Assembly (NCBI GenBank): GCA_002943765.1
Contig: PQWQ01000005.1
Coordinates: 868,001-932,000, forward strand
Length of the DNA stretch: 64,000 bases
Direction of reading: 5' to 3'
Source: Psoroptes ovis
Taxonomy: Eukaryota > Arthropoda > Arachnida > Sarcoptiformes > Psoroptidae
Part shown: positions 25,701-38,469 of the stretch, one piece after another
How positions within the stretch are numbered: position 1 is the first letter of the stretch
How the letters are laid out: each line of letters opens with the position of its first letter
The notes under the pieces: generated by a model
What the model saw: only the letters and a program-made list of their open reading frames with translations
Database searches by the model: none
Told to the model about the DNA's origin: nothing
Position numbers and translations under genes: made by a program

Positions 25701-27390
25701 GGTGGTGCAACATCGGCTTGATTCAATGATGGGCATGGCATTAGGTATATCAGTGTGCCATAGTGATCGTCAATATTTAAAGGATGATCCACATGTTGAA
25801 TTTGTTGGCAAATCATTCTTGAAGCAAATATATCAATTAATGAAACCATTTGGTGATAATCATAATAATCGAAATGACACTGCATCATTATCTTATATAA
25901 ATGATGCATCACCATCTTCGTCTTATTTATTACGTTGTGATGATGATGATTTAGATGAAGATGAGCTGGATAATGATGGTGATGTTGGTCTTAATCGTTC
26001 GATAATTAGTTCTGTTATTGAAGATCAAGATTATCAACAACAACCAGATCATTCGATTGATTCATCATTGATGATGCGTCGTAATCGTCCAACAAAATAT
26101 TTGTTAAACAGCAACAAAACTTCAATGACTGCCAATGAAAATTGTTCATCGCCCAGCTCATCTTCATCGAAGGTGGTGAATAAAAAAACTGATGGGACAG
26201 CAGTAGCAGTAGCAGCAGGAACATCATCAAAATTATTTTGTTATGAATCATTGATGCTCAAATTTGATGTACCATTTCCATTATCATTAATATTTACGAA
26301 AAAATCAGTCGTTTGTTATGAATTATTGTTTCGTTATATATTTTTATGTCGTTATGCTGAAATGGAATTAGAGGAGACATGGAAAGATAATATTTTAAAT
26401 ATACAATTAAAACGTTGTGATACATTAAGTTTATTGAATCATTTATCATCATCTTCATCGAATAATCCGAATAATAATCAAAATAATTCATCTGAACAAC
26501 AATTGAATCATGCAAAATTATTAGCCAAATCATTTAAATCTATTCATAAGAAAGCGTTTGCACTTCGCTATAAAATGATTGCATTTGTTAGAAATTTTCA
26601 TTATTTTTATGCATTCGAAGTTATCGATCCATCATTCATTCAATTTATTCAACAAATCACTAAACGTGGTTCAAGTTTAGATTCAGTGATTGAATGTCAT
26701 GAAAAATTTTTAGAACATTGTTTTAATAGCTGTTTTTTGACATCATTAGATGTGACAACAATCATAATCAAAATATTTACGCTTTGTATTGAATTGTCTC
26801 ATTTGTTGAAGGTAAGTCATATTTATATGAGATTAATGATTCAACTCATTTCTTATTTTAATTGGAATAATTATCAAACAGGACTCTATTGATGTTGAAG
26901 ATCAATCGATTATGATGGAAAGTAGCTGTTTTTTTGGTAATGGTCAATTGCAAACAAAATCACCAACTAAAAAATCAACAATAAATAAAAATTTAGCCAA
27001 AGAATTTGAATCGGCAGCATCCATGACCAGTAATACAAGTACCGAAGATGAAGATGATATTATTCAAGAAAAATTGAATAAAATTTACTTCGCAAATCGT
27101 ATATTCAGTGGTGTAAATAGTGATCGTTTAAGATTGAATAATGGTAAACATCAAACAACGTACACAATCAAAGAAATTATCAATAAAGCAAACAATGAAT
27201 TTGATTTTTTGGTAAAACAATTATTGAATAAAATTTATTCAGATAATTGTGAATATCATATGATGTTTCCATTTGTAGCAAGGTTTGTATATGATTAATT
27301 ATGATTTGCAAAATGAAAAATTAATATTTACATATAATCATATATAGGTTGGATTACAATGATTTCTATCGCTGTCAAATAATCAAATAA
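22749..27390 (+). CDS. Tubgcp2: Gamma-tubulin complex component 2 (GCP2)
   Basis: Exons 22749-22981, 23142-23297, 23366-23423, 23530-26811, 26882-27282 and 27348-27390 join in phase to 1,390 residues. GCP2 pairs with GCP3 in the gamma-tubulin small complex that nucleates microtubules at centrosomes and spindles. The N-terminal GRIP domain spans about 363-640, with landmarks LLRDLLYVLIGIEGR, VNQAL, CVGGTVLTLLHE, SSSIPYFDILKTWIYYGEI and KYWDSRY. The C-terminal gamma-tubulin-binding domain starts near 820 (MLLSMGDFIVHFM) and includes PFPLSLIF and the final RLDYNDFY. The length well exceeds the roughly 900 residues of vertebrate GCP2 because Asn/Gln/Ser-rich inserts break both domains at about 580-620, 680-810 and 925-1040. 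The inserts fall between conserved helices. Promoter shared with the upstream minus-strand gene. Confidence 0.93.
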
Positions 27391-27460
27391 ACTCAAAATT
27401 CACTCTTGAAAATGAATTTTTTTTGCCATATAACAAAAAACACCAAGTTGCCAAAAAACG

Positions 27461-27466
27461 AATAAA
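27461..27466 (+). terminator. Polyadenylation signal of GCP2
   Basis: AATAAA 71 nt after the GCP2 stop. A second hexamer overlaps the stop codon itself (27386-27391). The converging NELF-A stop codon begins only 80 nt further on. Confidence 0.5.
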
Positions 27467-27544
27467 ATTTTGTTAGAATTTATACATAATTGAATGACGA
27501 GGATTACTGTACAAGATTTTTTTTACAGATTATAATTGGTCAAG

Positions 27545-30454
27545 TTACGAATGTGAATATTGCATGGTATTGGTGTGTGTACTATTTCCAGATAGTGATG
27601 AACTTTGTGGCTGGTTTTGTTGCAAATTGAATTGTTGTTGTTGATTCAACAATGATGGATTAATGGCCATTAGACGTACTGGTCCCCGAGTGGTCATCAT
27701 CATACGTGGTGTTCCCGAAGCCATGTTCCCATTAGTAGTTACTATACCTACTCTTGGATTTTGTAAAGTCATTCTTACCGGCAACATTCCTTGTGCATTA
27801 AATTGCGGCGTATTTGATTGCTGTTGTGAATTGTTCGAGACAGTTGATAAGCGTATATTGGCAAAATCAGGGAAGGATTTTAAATTTTCGAGTTTCTTGC
27901 ATGTTTTCTTCTCATAATCAATAATTAATTGTGTTTCTACCAATTGACGAGTTTCTGGTTGATCTGGAGAACGTTTTCGTAACTCAATAGTTTCGCCTAA
28001 ACGAAACTGCCTTTGCGGACCAAGACTTGGATTAGGGTTTGGATGTCCCTTTAGAAAATCTAAAATTGTTTTACAATCTTGTGGATTAAAATTTGGAAAT
28101 TTGGTCAATATTTCTCTCATCAACTGTTCAGCTGAAGGTGATAATCCTTGCAAAGAAATTGTGATTCTAGTCTGTTGGGGTTGCTGCTGTGTTGTTCCTG
28201 CACCAGTAGCTCCATACATTCCGAATGATGTCGGGGTTGTTTGTTGTGATTGTTGGGGACGATTTTGCTGATTACCAACAAATGACTGATTATTATTATT
28301 ATTTACAGAGCGAGTTTGCTGTTGTTGCTGTGAAATTTGTTGAGATGAATTTTGTTGTTGAATAAAGGAAGTATTCCTTTGCTGCTGTTGTTGTTGATGA
28401 TAAGCCATCATTTGTTGTTGTAATGGTATTTTCATTTCATTTTGTTGCTGTTGTGATTGCTGCTGCTGTTGGAATCTCTGTTGCGCCATAATTGATTGAT
28501 TCAGCATTTGAAATTGTGATGTATTGTTTGTGGCTGTTGCTGATATTCTTGCATTCGATTGTTGTTGTTGCTGTTGTTGATTATTATTATTATTATTATC
28601 ATCAAATTGTTGTTGATTGGGTGATGAGTTTTTATGATACATTGAAGATTGATTTGTTGTCGACGAGTTTGTTTTCGAAGTTGTAACGGGTTGTTGATTG
28701 TACATTGAAGTTTCAGCTTGTTGTTGGGCAGATTCGTTTGTAGACGACGTTGATGATAACAATGAAGATGATGGCATTACAGAAGGTAAACCTGCAGCAT
28801 AATCAGGCGTTGATTTAGACCCCAATATTTGCCTTTGCTGTTGATTGGTGCTATTGTTTATGCTATTCATTAATGAATTAGATTGTGATCGATTTTGTGA
28901 TTGTTGATTATTTTTATTAGAATCATAATCGTTGTTATCTGATAATTTGTTCATTTCTGTCGACAACGACGGTGATTTCATTACAGATGAATCTTCATTT
29001 TCATCATTTGCATCAGCGTCAAGAGAATCACTACGATTCATTGAAGAATTTCGATCCATGGTCTTGAATTGTGTTTTCATTTCATCAGATTTCGGTTGTT
29101 GCTGCTGAGTCACTGACGATGCAGGTTCTTCATCATTATTTGATGAATTCTGATGTTTAAGAGTTTTCGATGCTTGTTGCTTTTCCAATTTCTCTTTTTC
29201 TTTATTATCTTTACGTAGTCGTTTTAAATCACGTTGATTTGTAGCTGATGGTGCTTCATTCATATCTAATAGAACAATACCACCATCACGTTTCATTCCA
29301 GAACTATTTAGATTCGATGCAGCTGATAATCTAGCTGATCTACTGTTGCCGGTGGCAAAACCAGCGGATAGCGATGATGTGGATGATAAACGATTTGATT
29401 TCGAAAATGATGAATATGATGAGCCAAAACTGTTGCGACTAGGTATCCCTTTATAAGGTGCTAAATAATAAACGAAAAAATCAGAAATTAGAATCAGGAT
29501 TCACTAAATTTAAATTAATATTGTTCCTACTTGAATCACTTAAACCACGACATCTAATTGGTACAGTTGGACCTGTTGATGATCTTTTGCCGCTGGACAC
29601 ATCAGTTGCTACATTTAAACAAAAAATCATTTTCAATTTGAAAAGTTACGTCAAAATCAATGAAATCACTCACCTTTTTGTAATAATTCTGCACGCAATG
29701 TTGCCGATTTCGCTTTACGTTTCAATTGAAAATGTTTTACAGGCTGTGCTGGTTGACCGAATTGCCCATGGAATGCACAACGGTTCAAAAATAAACTTTC
29801 CAATGGTAATATTTTTTGATCCTGTTTTTTAACTATATTGATGGCGAATAGAATGCTTATTATTGGCTCATAAAGTCAAAATCATAATCATTTACCAAGT
29901 TTTTTCAAATCACTTGTCAATTCTGAAAACGATGATGATGATGGATTCAAGTCAATCGAATTATGACGTGGATAATTTTCTAATAATTCGGCAACAACCG
30001 ACACCCATGGATCGGAATCATCGATAGCTATTCTTATCAATTCTTCTAATTCATTTTTCCACTGAAAACAATGAAGGAAATTGAATAAATTTGAACAAAT
30101 CGATATTTTGAAAATATATAACATACTTCATCTAAATTTCTTTTTGGTATATGCAAAAACGATAATAATAATTTCAATTTTACATTCACTTGTAGATCAT
30201 TGAAACATGATTTGATTGATTGTAACATATCAGCATTCAATTGTGATATGATACTGCTTTTATCTATCGAAGACATAATAGAGATTCAGATGATGATAAT
30301 AACCATTATCAATAGATTTACCTGACCAAATATCATCAGATGATAGTTTATTATGCAGCCAAGCGGCGATATCACCTGGATTTGATAATGATGGTAACAG
30401 AATACGACTTCCACTATTGGTCGCAATAGTTGATGATGTAGATGAAGTAGCCAT
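27545..30454 (-). CDS. Nelf-A: Negative elongation factor A (NELF-A)
   Basis: Minus-strand exons 30454-30322, 30263-30127, 30061-29896, 29832-29674, 29608-29531 and 29460-27545 give 862 residues. NELF-A is a subunit of the NELF complex that holds RNA polymerase II at promoter-proximal pauses. The N-terminal helical domain (about 15-145) shows DIAAWLHNKL, VKLKLLLSFLHIPKR and DDSDPWVSVVAELL. The signature PVKHFQLKRKAKSATLRAEL follows, then YKGIPSR and VLLDMNEAP. TPDYAAGL lies in a long Gln/Asn/Ser linker. The C-terminal tentacle domain (about 661-775) has LSPSAEQLMREIL and ILDFLKGHPNPNP. The vertebrate protein is about 530 residues; the excess is Gln-rich linker and a tail of about 85 residues. 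The fifth donor is ambiguous between 29531 and 29540; both keep the frame. Confidence 0.92.
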
Positions 30455-31447
30455 CTTTGAAAATTTTGAAATGAAAAATTTAAGAAACCAGCACAGAGAT
30501 AAATCACAAAATTACATAATCATTAAATTATTATAAAATTAATTTTGATAAAAACAAACGATAATAGATGTAAAAATCAATTAATTTAAAAAAACATTAA
30601 AAACAAACAAAAATAAAAATCAATGAGAATCAAATTTCATTAAACATTCACTAATCAAACGTCATTTTATATTTTTATTATTGATGATATCAAATTTTTT
30701 GTAAAAATAATTATTCTGAAAACAAAATACTAATCATTGAATCATAATTAATCAGAAATTATTCATCAGTTTGTTTGATAAAAGATAATATCTTTCATTA
30801 TATTGAAATGTTACATACAAAACATTGTTTAAGCGCTAATAATTAAAACAAAATGATATTTTGTTTATTTCTTCACATTTCTTAATGCTTTTCACCATTT
30901 GTTGTTTGTTTATCTTAGATGATAATATCAAACGTCGATGATTTTGTTTTCAATTTTTTGCTTGTTTTTGTTTGCTTACACTTTATTCAGCCATTCATTT
31001 GAACACAATGTCAGCTTTCATCGAAAGCTTTTTGGTGTTGTGCTTCGCATATCAGGCGTCCGATCGAATGAAATCCTGAAAAATCGAACCTGTTAAAAAT
31101 GAAATAATAAAATACTACTACCTTTGACAAATTGAACCAAAAAACAAAAAACAAAACTCCTCATTTTTAAATGCTGCTACCACTAATCTGATCGAACATT
31201 TTTTTTTTGGTTTTTTCACCAATTATTCATCTGATATGAAATTGTAGGCGTTTCCAGTATTTCTATTGCATATTTATATGCTACTACCATAATTTTCCAG
31301 CTTGAAACGCGCCGAATTTATTAGTGTGCATGAATGATTGATCTATTCACAAAGGATAGGACGATTTTTTTTTTGAATTTTTAAAATTTTTAATTACGAA
31401 AAAAATTTTTATATTTCATTTATCAACAAAATATAGGATTTGCAAAA
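30455..31447 (-). promoter_or_regulatory. Intergenic region and promoter of NELF-A
   Basis: It separates the NELF-A start codon from the stop of the next minus-strand gene, in head-to-tail order. It is AT-rich with GC-richer patches at 31010-31090 and 31300-31320. No TATA box or coding frame is convincing. Confidence 0.35.
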
Positions 31448-34400
31448 TCAATTCTTTTTACGCATCCATGTTTGCCGATCAATACCTTTGTTACCGATTA
31501 CATGACGAAATGTACAATGTTGACGATCACAACCAGTTGTACGATAATAATAACATTCTGATGTTTTAGCTGATGGCGAATTTGAACCATTTATCGATGA
31601 TAATGTTGTTGCCGGTGCGGACGTAATCGCTGACGCATTAGATGTTGTATTATTTGTCGATGATAATATAGTGGATTGTGATGATGAATTTATAGAATCA
31701 TTTGTAGTCGATGTCGCTGTTGTTGAATCATCAATTTTATCATTTTTATTACGAAAACGTATTAATAATGGACAATTATCATCTTTCGAAATACCAGGTA
31801 CAATTTTATCCTTGAAAATAGAAAAAAAAAACAAGATTAGATAAAGCAAGAATTTCATTTTTTTTCGTGATTAATTTACCTTGAAATAAGACATTACTAA
31901 ACGTGGTGATACATCATTATCATAATGCAGTAATAAATATGCAACATCAGATGTGCAACGTTGTTCATTTGAAAATATTTTACAAAATGTTACATTACCA
32001 AATTTCATGAATAAATTTGTTACAAATGTTAATGAACAACTTGGCGATACATTACCAATCCATAAGGCTTTCTGGCCTTTTGAATTCGGTGGCCTATGCA
32101 AAAATAGATAAAAATTATCATTGGGAATCACAAAAATAAATACATACTCTTTTGCATCGATATAATTGACAGGTATTTTTCTTAGAATATCTTTCGGTTC
32201 ATTCCATTTATCCGTATTACCATACAGCTGTTCATATTCATCATCATCACTCAAATATAATTCATCATCATCATTAAAATCATGAGGTTTAATTTCATTA
32301 AATTTCTGTGATTCTTCGGTCCAATATTTTAATTCATTTGATTGTTGATCAAATTGTTGCAGTTGTTTCGATATTTCATCAATAAAATTTGATTCATTTT
32401 TTAAATTTTGTTGTTGTTGCTGCTGATGCTGTTGTTGTTGTAAATTGATTAACCATAAATGTAGCCTAGGATCAGATTCATTCAATTTTTTATCCAATAA
32501 TAATTGACAATTTTTTTCGATTGCATCCAATGATTTTTTGATTGTCGAATATTTTGTTGCATATATTCGAGATAATTGTATTGTATAACTACATGATACC
32601 AATTTTTTCATTCGTAATAAAAGTAAATCTTTATCTAATAATGGTGAAAATTTTTGTGGTATCGGTTGTTGATTAATTGTTTGTTTTTGATTATTATTGC
32701 TATTAGATTTATTTAAAATTAATTGTTTTAAATATAATAATAATTTTTCTGCTTGTTCATATTCATTCATTCCGATTAAACAACGTGATTTCAAACATAA
32801 TGTATGCTCGATATATTCATTACATTCATCTAAACGTAGCGCTGTTTCCGTATCACGTATTGCATGTTCATATTCTTGTAACCTGGTAAATTTGGTTAAT
32901 TGAAAAGGTGGATAAATAATTAATTAAATGAGAATATTCATACATGATCATTACCGTTCATGATAATAGGCACGATTTATGTAATAAATTGGATTTTTTG
33001 GATCAATTTCAATCGCTTCACTGATATATTGTACAGCACCTTTTAATTCATTATTTGTATGCGCTATTTGTGCTTCGATTGCCAATAATTTAGCTTTAAT
33101 TCGAAAGAATTGATTGATTTTAACAAAATTTAAAGAAACAACTGATTCTAACCTTTTGATTGTGCAGCAGCCAAACTCAAACCACTGATACGTAAACCAG
33201 CTAATCCACTTACGATTGTATTAGTATTACTGCTCGGATTATCATCATTCGATTGACCTAATGAATTATCATCATTTTGTTGAGATTTTTTCGATTTATC
33301 ATTAAGTATCACTTTAAAACCATCACCTTTATGTGTTGATACATCTTTTTGATCATGATTATTACCATTATTATCGAATACATTATCATTTTCAATATTT
33401 AAATCATTATCATTGACAATCCAATCGTTTGAATTGGAATTGGTCGATTGTTGTTGCTGTTTATTTTTATTCTTAACCTTTATCCATTGTTGTATGTCAA
33501 TCGATGTTGGATCATTGATATCTGAAGGTGAATTAATCGCTCCTGATGATTTTTCTTTCGATTCTTTGGCAGATATTTGTCCCGATGTCTTCGATGGATC
33601 ACTCGAAGCTTGATTCGATGTACTTTGTTGATTTGATTTATTCTTCTTATTTTTCTTCGATTGATTTGACTTTGAAGTTTGCTGTTTGTTTACAGATTTT
33701 GAATCATTATCATCAGTCGTTTGCAAGTCCGTTTGTGAATTATTTTGATTCAATTGTACAGTGGATTTTTCAACTTCGTTGGTTGTTTGTTCATTACTAG
33801 CTTTTATTAGATTTTCATTTGACAATGCAGGCTCCTGCAACATTGATGACTCTTCAATTTTTTCATCATCTTTCTTTGTTTGTTGTTCATCTTTAGCTTT
33901 CTTAGAACTTTTATTTTTTTTCTTTTTTTGTTTCTTTTTCTTTGAACTTTCTTCTTCTGCTATTAATTCTTCGGCAATTTTTTGTCGCTGTATACATGCA
34001 CGACAATTACAATCATCTTGTTTCGTACAACAATCTTCCATTGATTGTTTTTTATTTATTTGTATATTCGATGCTCCAGGTACTGATAATTTTTTCATTT
34101 TCATTGTTAATGGTGATTGTTTTTGCTGTTGTTGTTGCTGCTGTTGCTGCTGCAAACAATTCAAACTATCTTTACGTGTTTTTGTAGCCGATTGATTGTC
34201 AGTGTTATGTGATGGATTTGCGTTCGATGCAAGCGTATGATGGTGATGATGATGATGATGCGTATGCCCATGTATTGTTGATGATGATGGATGTTGCTGA
34301 AATTGTTCCGTTAATGATTGATGTGATTGATTCATATTCAATGATGCACCTAATAATTCCATTGTCAATGTTGGATCGGCGATTGCTGCCATTTGATCAT

Positions 34401-34890
34401 GTATTTTTGAAAAAGTTGTTGTTGTTATTGTTTCTTGAACAATATCGGAAAAACAAGCAGCAGCAGCGGCTGCTGCCGATGATGATGATGGCAATGATGA
34501 ACATGATTTATCATCCAATTTCTTTTTTGTTTTACCCCGTAATCGTAATCGCACGCTTGCTGTTCGCAAATTTGATCCAGAAGTAACAGAAGCAGCAGAA
34601 TTTGAACCATTATTAGATGATGACACAGTCGTTGTTGTTGTAGTTTTACGTTTAATGAAACAAGTTCCAGCACCAGTACCTGTTGTTGTTGTGGAGGTTG
34701 TCGTTATGCTATCATTGCTACATTGATGTTGTCCATAATTGAATATGTTTGATAATTTCTTAGCGTTCTTCATCGATGGTAATAGCGATGCAGCTGCTTG
34801 TGCTGTTGCTGTTTGAAATGTTTCAGCTATGTTTGTCGATTGTTGTTGTGTTGATGATGCTGATGAATTATTCGTTGATGGTAATGACAT
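31448..34890 (-). CDS. TPR, RRM-like and CCCH zinc-finger protein
   Basis: Minus-strand exons 34890-33153, 33093-32955, 32882-32148, 32093-31880 and 31810-31448 join in phase to 1,062 residues. The N-terminal 580 residues are low complexity, with an eight-His run, poly-Ala, poly-Gln and a Lys-rich block after IAEELIAEEE that resembles TTC31-type proteins. A TPR array begins at about 580, with a repeat reading AVQYISEAIEIDPKNPIYY. An RRM-like fold at about 870-940 has ALWIGNVSP and FVTNLFMKFGNV. Near the C-terminus is a CCCH finger, C-x7-C-x4-C-x3-H. The combination suggests RNA binding with protein scaffolding; no exact orthologue name is claimed. Start is the ATG of MSLPSTNN; the longer upstream frame lacks an ATG. 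The third intron is only 54 nt and in frame. Confidence 0.8.
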
Positions 34891-37800
34891 ATTGTTTAAT
34901 TTAGTACATTTATCAATAAACAAAACAGAATAAATTTCATTTATAAATGAAAATAAAACTCACATTGTCTTTTGTTTATTTGTAATTTCAACGCTTAAAA
35001 ATAAATAAAAACAAAAAAAATGTCCACTATTTCGACCGAAGAGGCATAACAATAAATTCAACAAGCTGTTCGCAGTGATTACGATCAAAAACAGCAGATG
35101 GCGCTCGCATTGCATTTTCGAATTTCTTTGTCTTCACTGACAAAAAAGTTCGAAATTTAATTCAACTCAATTTGATTCGATTATCTTTTGTCCAAAAACT
35201 AAATTAAAATTAATTCAGTTTGGCATTTCATGTGAATATCGATTGCAGTGATTCAATGATTGCTGACGATACAGACTATTTTATCTGTAAAATAAATAAA
35301 TCAAATCAACTATTTCCATTCATCAATCGATTCATTCATTACTCATTATAATTCGATCGATTGTAGAATTGATGTGATCATCATTATTATTATTCAAAGT
35401 TTTTCATTATTCTTATTAATATTATTGTTGTCATTACTAATGAATTGTGATACCTTGTAATTTATTATTCTTTTTCTCCATCTTCGTTTCAATTTTTTCC
35501 ATTTTTTGAATATCATCACGTTCATTTTGTTCCAAGGTATGCAATTTTTTTTTTCATTCATAAACGTTTACTTAATTGGCATTTTTTTTTCTTTTAGGTT
35601 CTCATTATTTTTTATTTTCATGTACCTAATTTAAATTCAGTTCTACGAAATTTTCATTATTATTATTACGATTATTATTTTATTCCGATGTATCATATAT
35701 ATCATAAATATCAAATTACAGCAATCATCATCATCATCATTTTATTGTAGAGACATGTGTACAAAAAAAACATTTATAGAATAAAAAACACGCTACAAAC
35801 TATGATATTATTATAAGAATAAAAGAAAACAATAACCGACAATCAACGACCGAAAAAATAAAATAAAATGAAATAAAACGAAGAAACAATTCACCTACAA
35901 ATCATTATTATCATTTGATTTGAATTTTGAATGAAAAAAAAAATTTCGTGTGTGTGTGTTGTGTGTGTGTGTGATCTTTTCATAATCAGCAATATTCATT
36001 TCATAATTTATTCGTGTAGAATTTTTATTTGTTCATTTTTTATAATATTTTATTATATGACAATTCGCGCAAAATCTTTTCGTACGATTCTGGTTTTCAA
36101 TTTCTATTTTACACAAAATATAAAACTTGCTACGATTATCATTTTACTTGTTTCATTCTATAATATGCATCATACATGTAAGCAACATTTAAATATTTGT
36201 TTGTTTTCAATCTCAGTTAGTTTAAACGAACAAAGGTAAGATACTTAGACTATAACATAATAATGCAATAACATTATTCAATGTAAAAATTGTTTTATTA
36301 TCATTTTCTCTTCAATTCAAAACTGAACAGAAGCTCTTGAAACCAGAAAATAATGTTTTTGGTGTGTGAAAACATCATTTCAAATTAAACATGAACAAAA
36401 AATCAATAATCATCTTTGATGTTCACCGCTATTATGCCACCAAAACACTAAACATTCAACAATAATCATCATGAAAAAAAATCATTTGTTTAATTATTGC
36501 AATAATCATAATTATCATCATTATTTATTTGTTTATTAATGCTTGTCAATTTGTCATTTATTTTATTCAAATTTATGTTTTATTTATTGTTTCATATTTA
36601 ATTTTGTTCATATGTTTGACAACATTATATGTTATACAACAAATTGAACAAAAAAAAAACATCGGGACAAAACAAGAACAAATAAGTTATCAAATGAGCT
36701 TTCATTTATTATCAATATTATTTCAACTGGAAAATCGCCAATTTTTCAATGATTCTGATGATTATTTTACTACAAACACATTTCATTTTGACAATAATCA
36801 TGAAATCAACCGCAACATTAGTAAATAATTTACGCAAAATAACCAACCAGCCAACCAAACATTTCCGACATAATCTCTTTAGGATAACAGAAAAAAAAGA
36901 ATAATTTATAATGTAATTTTCCGTTATTAATGCAAAGGTTATTTATTTGAGATTTTCATTCATACAAAAATTCATAACTATATATTCCAATAATCATTTA
37001 TCATCACTCAAATTCTTTTTCAAAAATCATCGTCATCACATCAACAACGAAAAAAAAATTAATTTTTTTTTTGTCATTTCAAGAAAAAATTTTTCTCGCA
37101 TATAAATATGCTTGTGTTTTTCAGTGCAAAAAAAAAATGAAAATATTTGAAATATTCTAAAAACATAACCACAAACAAACATTATTTTTAAATTGTGTTT
37201 CATTGTTCAGTTGTATGTGTGTCACAACAATTAACACACTGATAACAATAATTGTTTGTTTAATCATCAATCATCATTCATTCAGTTATCAAGTTCATAT
37301 TTATTTATTTTTTGTTTCTGGAAGAAATCAAGTCAACATATTGAATATATCAAGTATGTAATAATTATTTTTTAAAATATTTAAAAAAATTTTTTTGATG
37401 CACGAAACAAATTTTTTTTAATTAAATTCTCCCTAAACACATTATGTGTGTGTTTTATCAAATAATTTGATTTTCATTTTCAAATATTATTTTGCTTTTG
37501 TCAAAATAACGACATTAAATTTGGTGAATGAAAAAATGAAATGATTCTATAATCAGCTTACGGGCATTTTTTGCATGATATTACATTTTTACTCCATATT
37601 TCATTTCATGTTAAAAAGAGAAATAGTCAAATCAAGATGAGAGGGAAAAAAACAAATATTTTTATTGCATTTTTAGTTTGTCAAATTTTTGTAATTGACA
37701 ATCATCAAATATTACAATATGAAATATTATTATTGTTTTTTTCTTGACTGCCAAAAAAAAATCAAACAATTTTTCCAAATATTTGAATGAATATCAGTGA

Positions 37801-38037
37801 TAGAATTCTTAATACGTAAACGAAAAATGATGAATGAAATGAAAGTAAACAAATATTTAATATTAATAATAATTAAATGAATGAAAAACTGATGACAAGT
37901 AATAAACTATCACATTAGGCTTTGATAGAAAAAATAAACAAATTACTTTTTCATTTTTTAACTTGAAAAACAAATCTGAAATCTGTTCCGAATGAGTTTT
38001 ATTTCAGCTAAAAACAGTATGATGATGATGGTATTTA
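34891..38037. other. Promoter of the TPR/CCCH gene, then AT-rich non-coding DNA
   Basis: The first 250 bp contain the presumed promoter and an AGATGGCGC site. Beyond about 35300 the sequence is low-complexity A/T with GT repeats (35948-35972), GAT/CAT runs and scattered A tracts. The open frame at 36529-36828 is a product of T-rich sequence and is not considered coding. Confidence 0.4.
35091..35104 (+). promoter_or_regulatory. AGATGGCGC motif (CTCF- or YY1/Pho-like)
   Basis: ACAGCAGATGGCGC matches 13 of 14 positions of the CTCF core CCASYAGRKGGCRS and also resembles the YY1/Pho core. It lies about 200 bp upstream of the TPR/CCCH start codon, where either factor is plausible. It stands out from AT-rich surroundings. 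Confidence 0.4.
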
Positions 38038-38117
38038 TTAGGTTGTCCGATAAGTTCTTGCCAATTTTTTCATAATTCCCTACGATATAATCGGCAAAAA
38101 CTTTTTGGACAACCTAA
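38038..38117 (+). mobile_element. mariner-type MITE copy 4, second subfamily
   Basis: 80-bp element flanked by TA on both sides, with TIRs TTAGGTTGTCCGATAAGTT and TTTGGACAACCTAA. The interior (ACGATATAATCGGCA) differs from the main subfamily but matches the copy at the right window edge in reverse complement. Confidence 0.88.
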
Positions 38118-38389
38118 TATATTAATTTTCTTAGCTGAGTTTTTTAATGTGTGTGTTTTATAGCGAAATTTCATTATAAATTTAAAAATAAATGAAAAAA
38201 ATTCATTTTCAATGTTTGCTTTTCCTCAATATTCTTTTATAGATATCCTTGCAAAAATGTTCTAGCATCATATACATAATAAACAAATGTGACAGATACG
38301 AAAAACAAATATGAACTGAAATAAATGAAATTTAAATAAATAAATAAATGAATGAAGTAATTGCATTTTATTTTCACTGAATATAAATA

Positions 38390-38469
38390 TTAGACTGTCC
38401 GAAAAATTCATTCCGTTTAATCGATAGAATTGCTCATGAAAATTGGCCATAACTTTCCGGACAATCTAA
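38390..38469 (+). mobile_element. mariner-type MITE copy 5
   Basis: 80-bp main-subfamily copy flanked by TA on both sides (TA|TTAGACTGTCCG...CGGACAATCTAA|TA). Confidence 0.9.

Noticed and set aside
32094..32147. Reading the TPR/CCCH ORF straight through this segment as coding
   Set aside because: It has perfect GT and AG ends, and removing it joins two hydrophilic segments sensibly.
36529..36828. 99-codon hydrophobic frame
   Set aside because: Codons are almost all A/T filler, with no splice or promoter context; a hydrophobic product is expected from T-rich DNA.
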